From: Clostridia bacterium
GTDB lineage: Bacteria > Bacillota > Clostridia > Christensenellales > CAG-917
Direction: 5' to 3'
Assembly: GCA_028710495.1 (NCBI GenBank)
Contig: JAQUST010000014.1
Span: forward strand, 5,872-40,345
DNA length: 34,474 nt
Under the pieces are notes generated by a model that worked only from the letters and a program-made list of their open reading frames with translations, had not been told where the DNA came from and made no database searches. The position numbers and the translations under genes are program-made. Shown piece after piece: positions 33,452-34,474 of this stretch; positions within the stretch are counted from its first letter, which is position 1, and each line of letters begins with the position of its first letter.

Positions 33452-33480
33452 ATTTTAGACATATTATGTCACAAATTCAA
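33452..33480 (-). promoter_or_regulatory. Promoter of comEC with palindrome in its spacer
   Basis: On the minus strand: TTGAAT, 17 bases, TAAAAT. The spacer contains the perfect 13-base palindrome GACATAATATGTC (33458-33470), and a second palindrome, ACAAATTCAATTTGT (33471-33485), covers the -35. Such placing is typical of a repressor site, though none is identified here. Confidence 0.6.
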
Positions 33481-33574
33481 TTTGTACTTCTTTGCAATCT
33501 GCAAATCATAGTGCAAAATTCTCTGCGTATGATTTTTGCAAATCATTAGTGTGTCCTTTTCAAGCCTCAAAAAT

Positions 33575-33605
33575 AAAGGCAAAAACTTGCGCATATTTTC
33601 CCTTT
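33575..33605 (-). terminator. Possible terminator after ppa
   Basis: On the minus strand: AAAGGGAAAA, a 10-base loop, then TTTTTGCCTTT with bulges, followed by ATTTTTG. It lies right after the ppa stop at 33613. The stem is AT-rich and imperfect. Confidence 0.45.
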
Positions 33606-33612
33606 CAAATAT

Positions 33613-34164
33613 TTAATTGTCTAGTTTTTTGCTTTCGTATTTTTTCTTGTACGCGTGAATGTTGTCTTTGACAATAAGCTCGGCAAATTGTCTGTCTTTC
33701 ACTTGGAATACTGTTGTATCCTTGCCCTCAAGTTGTTTGTAAACTTTGAAAAAGTGCGATATTTCATCCATAATATGTGGTGGCAAATCTTCGATTTCTT
33801 TGTAGATATTCCATGTCGGGTCTTTGAAAGGAATTGCGATAATCTTGTAATCCATATCACCGCCATCCTGCATCATCACAACGCCGATTGGATAGCAACG
33901 CACGATTGCGAGTGAAACAATAGGTTCGGTGCAAAGTACGAGTACATCAAGCGGATCATCATCATCTGAATATGTACGCGGTATAAAACCATAGTTTGCA
34001 GGGTAATGTGTGGAAGTGTATAATACACGGTCTAAAATAAGTGAACCGGTTGATTTGTCCAATTCGTATTTATTTTTGCTTCCTTTTGTTATTTCAATAA
34101 CGGCAATAAAATCCGTTGGTGTGATTCTTTCCGGCTCAATGCTGTGCCATATGCAGGTGCTCAT
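33613..34164 (-). CDS. ppa: Inorganic pyrophosphatase, family I
   Basis: Splits pyrophosphate to phosphate in the cytoplasm with Mg2+, pulling forward reactions such as tRNA charging and CoA-ligase adenylation. 183 residues, the usual bacterial size. It shows VIEITKGSKNKYELDKSTG (22-40), HYPANYGFIPRTY (53-65), the metal-binding signature DDDPLDVLVL (68-77) and D-x-x-x-D-x-K in GGDMDYKIIAIPFKD. An AGGAG site precedes the ATG. It has its own promoter at 34204-34232. Confidence 0.96.
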   Translation of the reverse strand: MSTCIWHSIEPERITPTDFIAVIEITKGSKNKYELDKSTGSLILDRVLYTSTHYPANYGFIPRTYSDDDDPLDVLVLCTEPIVSLAIVRCYPIGVVMMQDGGDMDYKIIAIPFKDPTWNIYKEIEDLPPHIMDEISHFFKVYKQLEGKDTTVFQVKDRQFAELIVKDNIHAYKKKYESKKLDN

Positions 34165-34203
34165 AAATTTCTCCTATCATAAGAAAATATATTTAATATC
34201 AAA

Positions 34204-34232
34204 ATTTTAACACAATGCACAATATTAGTCAA
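34204..34232 (-). promoter_or_regulatory. Promoter of ppa
   Basis: On the minus strand: TTGACT, 17 bases, TAAAAT. The leader to the ATG at 34164 is about 35 bases. Confidence 0.65.
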
Positions 34233-34325
34233 TGGCAAAACTTTATTATTAAATTTAACAACAATTCTAATATTAGTATTTTTCTGCGCACTTCTTTTCT
34301 TTTGAAATCTTAGATTATCTTATAT

Positions 34326-34358
34326 AAAAAAGACGCAAGAGAAATCTGCGTCTTTTTT
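34326..34358. terminator. Rho-independent terminator
   Basis: A perfect 12-bp stem (AAAAAAGACGCA with TGCGTCTTTTTT) and a 9-base loop, with A and T runs on either side, so it can work on both strands. It probably ends a gene that lies beyond the right edge of the window. Confidence 0.88.
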
Positions 34359-34397
34359 GATATACAAAAAGATATATTTATCTACAATCTCTATCTG

Positions 34398-34474
34398 CTC
34401 CCTATCTGTTCCCTATCTGTTCCCTATCTGTTCCCTATCTGTTCCCTATCTGTTCCCTATCTGTTCCCTATCTG
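34398..34474. repeat. 11-bp tandem repeat reaching the window edge
   Basis: Six perfect copies of TTCCCTATCTG (34409-34474) follow one copy with a single change (34398-34408) and a partial one (CTATCTG, 34391-34397). The array runs off the end, so its full length is unknown. With the terminator and the ppa promoter it makes up the 310-base gap after ppa, in which no gene is visible. Confidence 0.95.

Noticed and set aside
33486-33574. Direct repeat GCAAATCATAGTG / GCAAATCATTAGTG as a mobile-element or attachment site
   Set aside because: The two 13-14 base copies are only 37 bases apart with nothing between, and no integrase or transposase is present.
34391-34474. Replication origin iterons
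   Set aside because: The units do not match DnaA boxes and no dnaA, repA or AT-rich unwinding region accompanies them in view.

Overview
The window looks like chromosomal DNA of a low-G+C, anaerobic Bacillota (Clostridia-type) bacterium, probably from an uncultivated lineage. The evidence is the AT-rich base composition, GGAG-type ribosome binding sites, an oxygen-sensitive indolepyruvate:ferredoxin oxidoreductase, an EndoA/MazF very close in sequence to the Bacillus one, and a GGGtGRT/IscU-like gene pair of the kind known from clostridia. The genus cannot be read from the sequence. No rRNA, tRNA, transposase, phage gene or CRISPR array was seen. Most genes lie on the minus strand; only the PH-like membrane protein, mazF and the GGGtGRT pair are on the plus strand.

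Layout, left to right. 1-335: 5' end of an alanine racemase gene cut by the window edge. 484-6103: an aromatic 2-oxoacid operon read right to left (paaK-type CoA ligase, iorA, iorB, second paaK-type CoA ligase, tandem-ACT protein). 6263-8518: a YbhJ-type aconitase-family hydratase. 8600-10012: a DUF2156 (LPG-synthase C-like) and GNAT fusion. 10286-11345: a small PH-like membrane protein and an NTF2-like protein, converging on a shared terminator. 11524-17139: pgsA (with a long low-complexity tail), valS and two uncharacterised membrane proteins, all in one direction. 17140-17644: a 505-base gap with a terminator and a 29-bp tandem repeat. 17645-18760: a putative heavy-metal/manganese exporter with a His/Cys-rich loop. 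18961-20137: a HAD phosphatase and a solitary mazF, divergently arranged. 20288-26248: nnrD, a P1-family peptidase, recX, ilvE, a YigZ/IMPACT protein and tyrS. 26398-27594: a class I/II aminotransferase. 27990-29696: the IscU-like/GGGtGRT pair under a strong promoter. 29804-34164: a membrane-anchored YegP-like (DUF1508) protein, a cytidylate kinase-like protein, a ComEC without its nuclease domain, and inorganic pyrophosphatase. The window ends inside an 11-bp tandem repeat.

How the genes may work together. The aminotransferase at 26398 could make aryl-pyruvates. IorAB would oxidise these to aryl-acetyl-CoA with reduced ferredoxin, and the two PaaK-type ligases would interconvert the CoA thioester and free acid, with the ACT protein as a likely amino-acid sensor. 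This is inference from families and context. Most remaining genes are housekeeping: tRNA charging, phospholipid synthesis, metabolite repair and pyrophosphate removal.

The most interesting items are the GGGtGRT/IscU-like pair with its signs of high expression, the doubled PaaK around IorAB, the DUF2156-GNAT fusion, the YegP-like domain on a membrane anchor, the lysine/alanine/threonine-rich tail on PgsA, and a set of unrelated short tandem repeats that sit only in intergenic gaps. Coordinates, motif positions and promoter spacings were counted by hand.
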